From positions 1-32,393 of the forward strand of contig NW_014577463.1 of assembly GCF_000485595.1 (NCBI RefSeq): a stretch of DNA of 32,393 nt, read 5' to 3'. The DNA comes from Priapulus caudatus. Its lineage: Eukaryota; Priapulida; Priapulimorpha; Priapulimorphida; Priapulidae. The position numbers and the translations under genes were made by a program. The number at the start of each line of letters is the position of its first letter. The stretch's first letter is position 1. Under the pieces are notes generated by a model that had not been told where the DNA came from, did not search any database, and worked only from the letters and a program-made list of their open reading frames with translations. This document shows positions 31,500 through 32,393 of the stretch, piece by piece.

Positions 31500-32393
31500 A
31501 TTCAGGAAACCTCATTGCGGATTGACAACTCGGCATGCAGGCCGCTCTACTTCCGACAGCTACATCTCTCTACGACACGCACTCGCAGGCGGCGGGCTTA
31601 CATCTCTCTCCACCCCACCACACACAGCGGCCACATCTCCTCTACACCACACACAGCGGTCTAACATCTCTCTACACCACACACAGCGGCCTACCATCCT
31701 CGCTACATTTGATGCCGCACATGCACACGGTGCGATTGGCATCCACCAACAACATCCCCGTCACAAACCTTTGTGAAGCTGCATACTCTACGCCCTGATT
31801 GGTGAGGCCCCGGCCACCATCGTTTCCCATGAGCAACCACAGCACCGCGAAGAGTCTACATCGCCAATAGTTACTGAGGTCACTGTCGTTTGGGCTTCCG
31901 AGCATCGGACGCTATCTAATGTGGTCTATGCTCGCCATTTATTCATCACATCAGCCTGCCTACATCACAGGCAGCAGCCCAACAAACCTATGTAGTATTA
32001 CGCAAGGTCTAGAACGACGTGATTAAACGGAGAATTTTGTGAGATATTGACGATGATTACACAAGCGAAATTTCTGGTTCCGTGTATTTTAGTTACGGTG
32101 CTACGTTCCGTTCCCGATTGTCGCGTATTAAACATAAACGACTATCAGCTACACCCGGTAATTCATTCAGACTACCGGTAGTTGTCCTTTCCTATATGTG
32201 TGTCATACAAGCACCACGTTTTTCGTGATACTTGCACATGTGTTGCGTGACAACATGAGAGTATTGCATGTGTTTGTTTAGCATAGAATTAGTCTCGTTT
32301 GAACCTCGATGGCACGAGAGGGAGGTGGGCGGGGGGGGCGTCTTCATTAGTAATATGACGTCGCCATTAATAAACTTTCGCCAAGAATTAAAC
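31500..32393. other. Terminal region without a supported gene
   Basis: A ~29-bp minisatellite occupies part of it and the rest is unremarkable. It should hold upstream exons or intron of the minus-strand gene, but none is readable. A G-rich run lies near 32320-32340. Confidence 0.4.
31600..31705. repeat. ~29-bp minisatellite, about 3.5 copies
   Basis: Units of 'acatctctctacaccacac' followed by 'acagcggcct', with small indels. Short ORFs here are products of the repeat. Confidence 0.8.

Overview
The window is eukaryotic, almost certainly from an invertebrate animal, probably marine. Its genes are short coding exons with GT-AG introns, in GC-richer coding DNA set in AT-rich introns crowded with small terminal-inverted-repeat (TIR) elements. 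One interspersed repeat carries a tandem CCGT run and tandem AGGTCA motifs, a type I associate with marine invertebrate genomes; I cannot name the species. All gene calls come from translating exons by eye and comparing them with remembered families. For PPT2, POLR1H and TRMT112 every exon junction is phase-consistent and the total length fits the family.

Layout. Positions 1-7470 are a rearranged or mis-assembled part of the spliceosomal helicase gene DHX16: an inverted repeat (about 1-1866 against 3855-5686) holding one DHX16 exon in both orientations, plus a 45-bp and a 20-bp minisatellite. The last three DHX16 exons follow on the plus strand (7482-10776), and the stop codon lies inside a five-copy 30-bp repeat. 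Positions 10897-15628 hold no gene I can support, only repeats. A minus-strand cluster follows: PPT2 (lysosomal thioesterase, 7 exons, 15629-18889), intronless EXOSC1/CSL4 (RNA exosome, 19561-20184) and POLR1H/RPA12 (RNA polymerase I, 3 exons, 20492-22613). POLR1H is head-to-head with TRMT112 (plus strand, 4 exons, 23111-26707) across 497 bp. A minus-strand gene I do not recognise ends at 28244; its upstream exons lie in a noisy, duplicated block (29620-31500).

Function. Four of the five recognised genes act on RNA: DHX16 in splicing, EXOSC1 in RNA decay and processing, POLR1H in rRNA synthesis, and TRMT112 as cofactor of rRNA, tRNA and protein methyltransferases. The POLR1H/TRMT112 pair may share a bidirectional promoter.

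Quality. Three blocks look like unpolished long-read sequence, with many single-base indels in repeats and exons: about 1-3850, 5690-7270 and 30340-31900. There is an N at 3853 and a 241-base N run at 18193-18433. Structural oddities touching these blocks should be taken as assembly suspects first.
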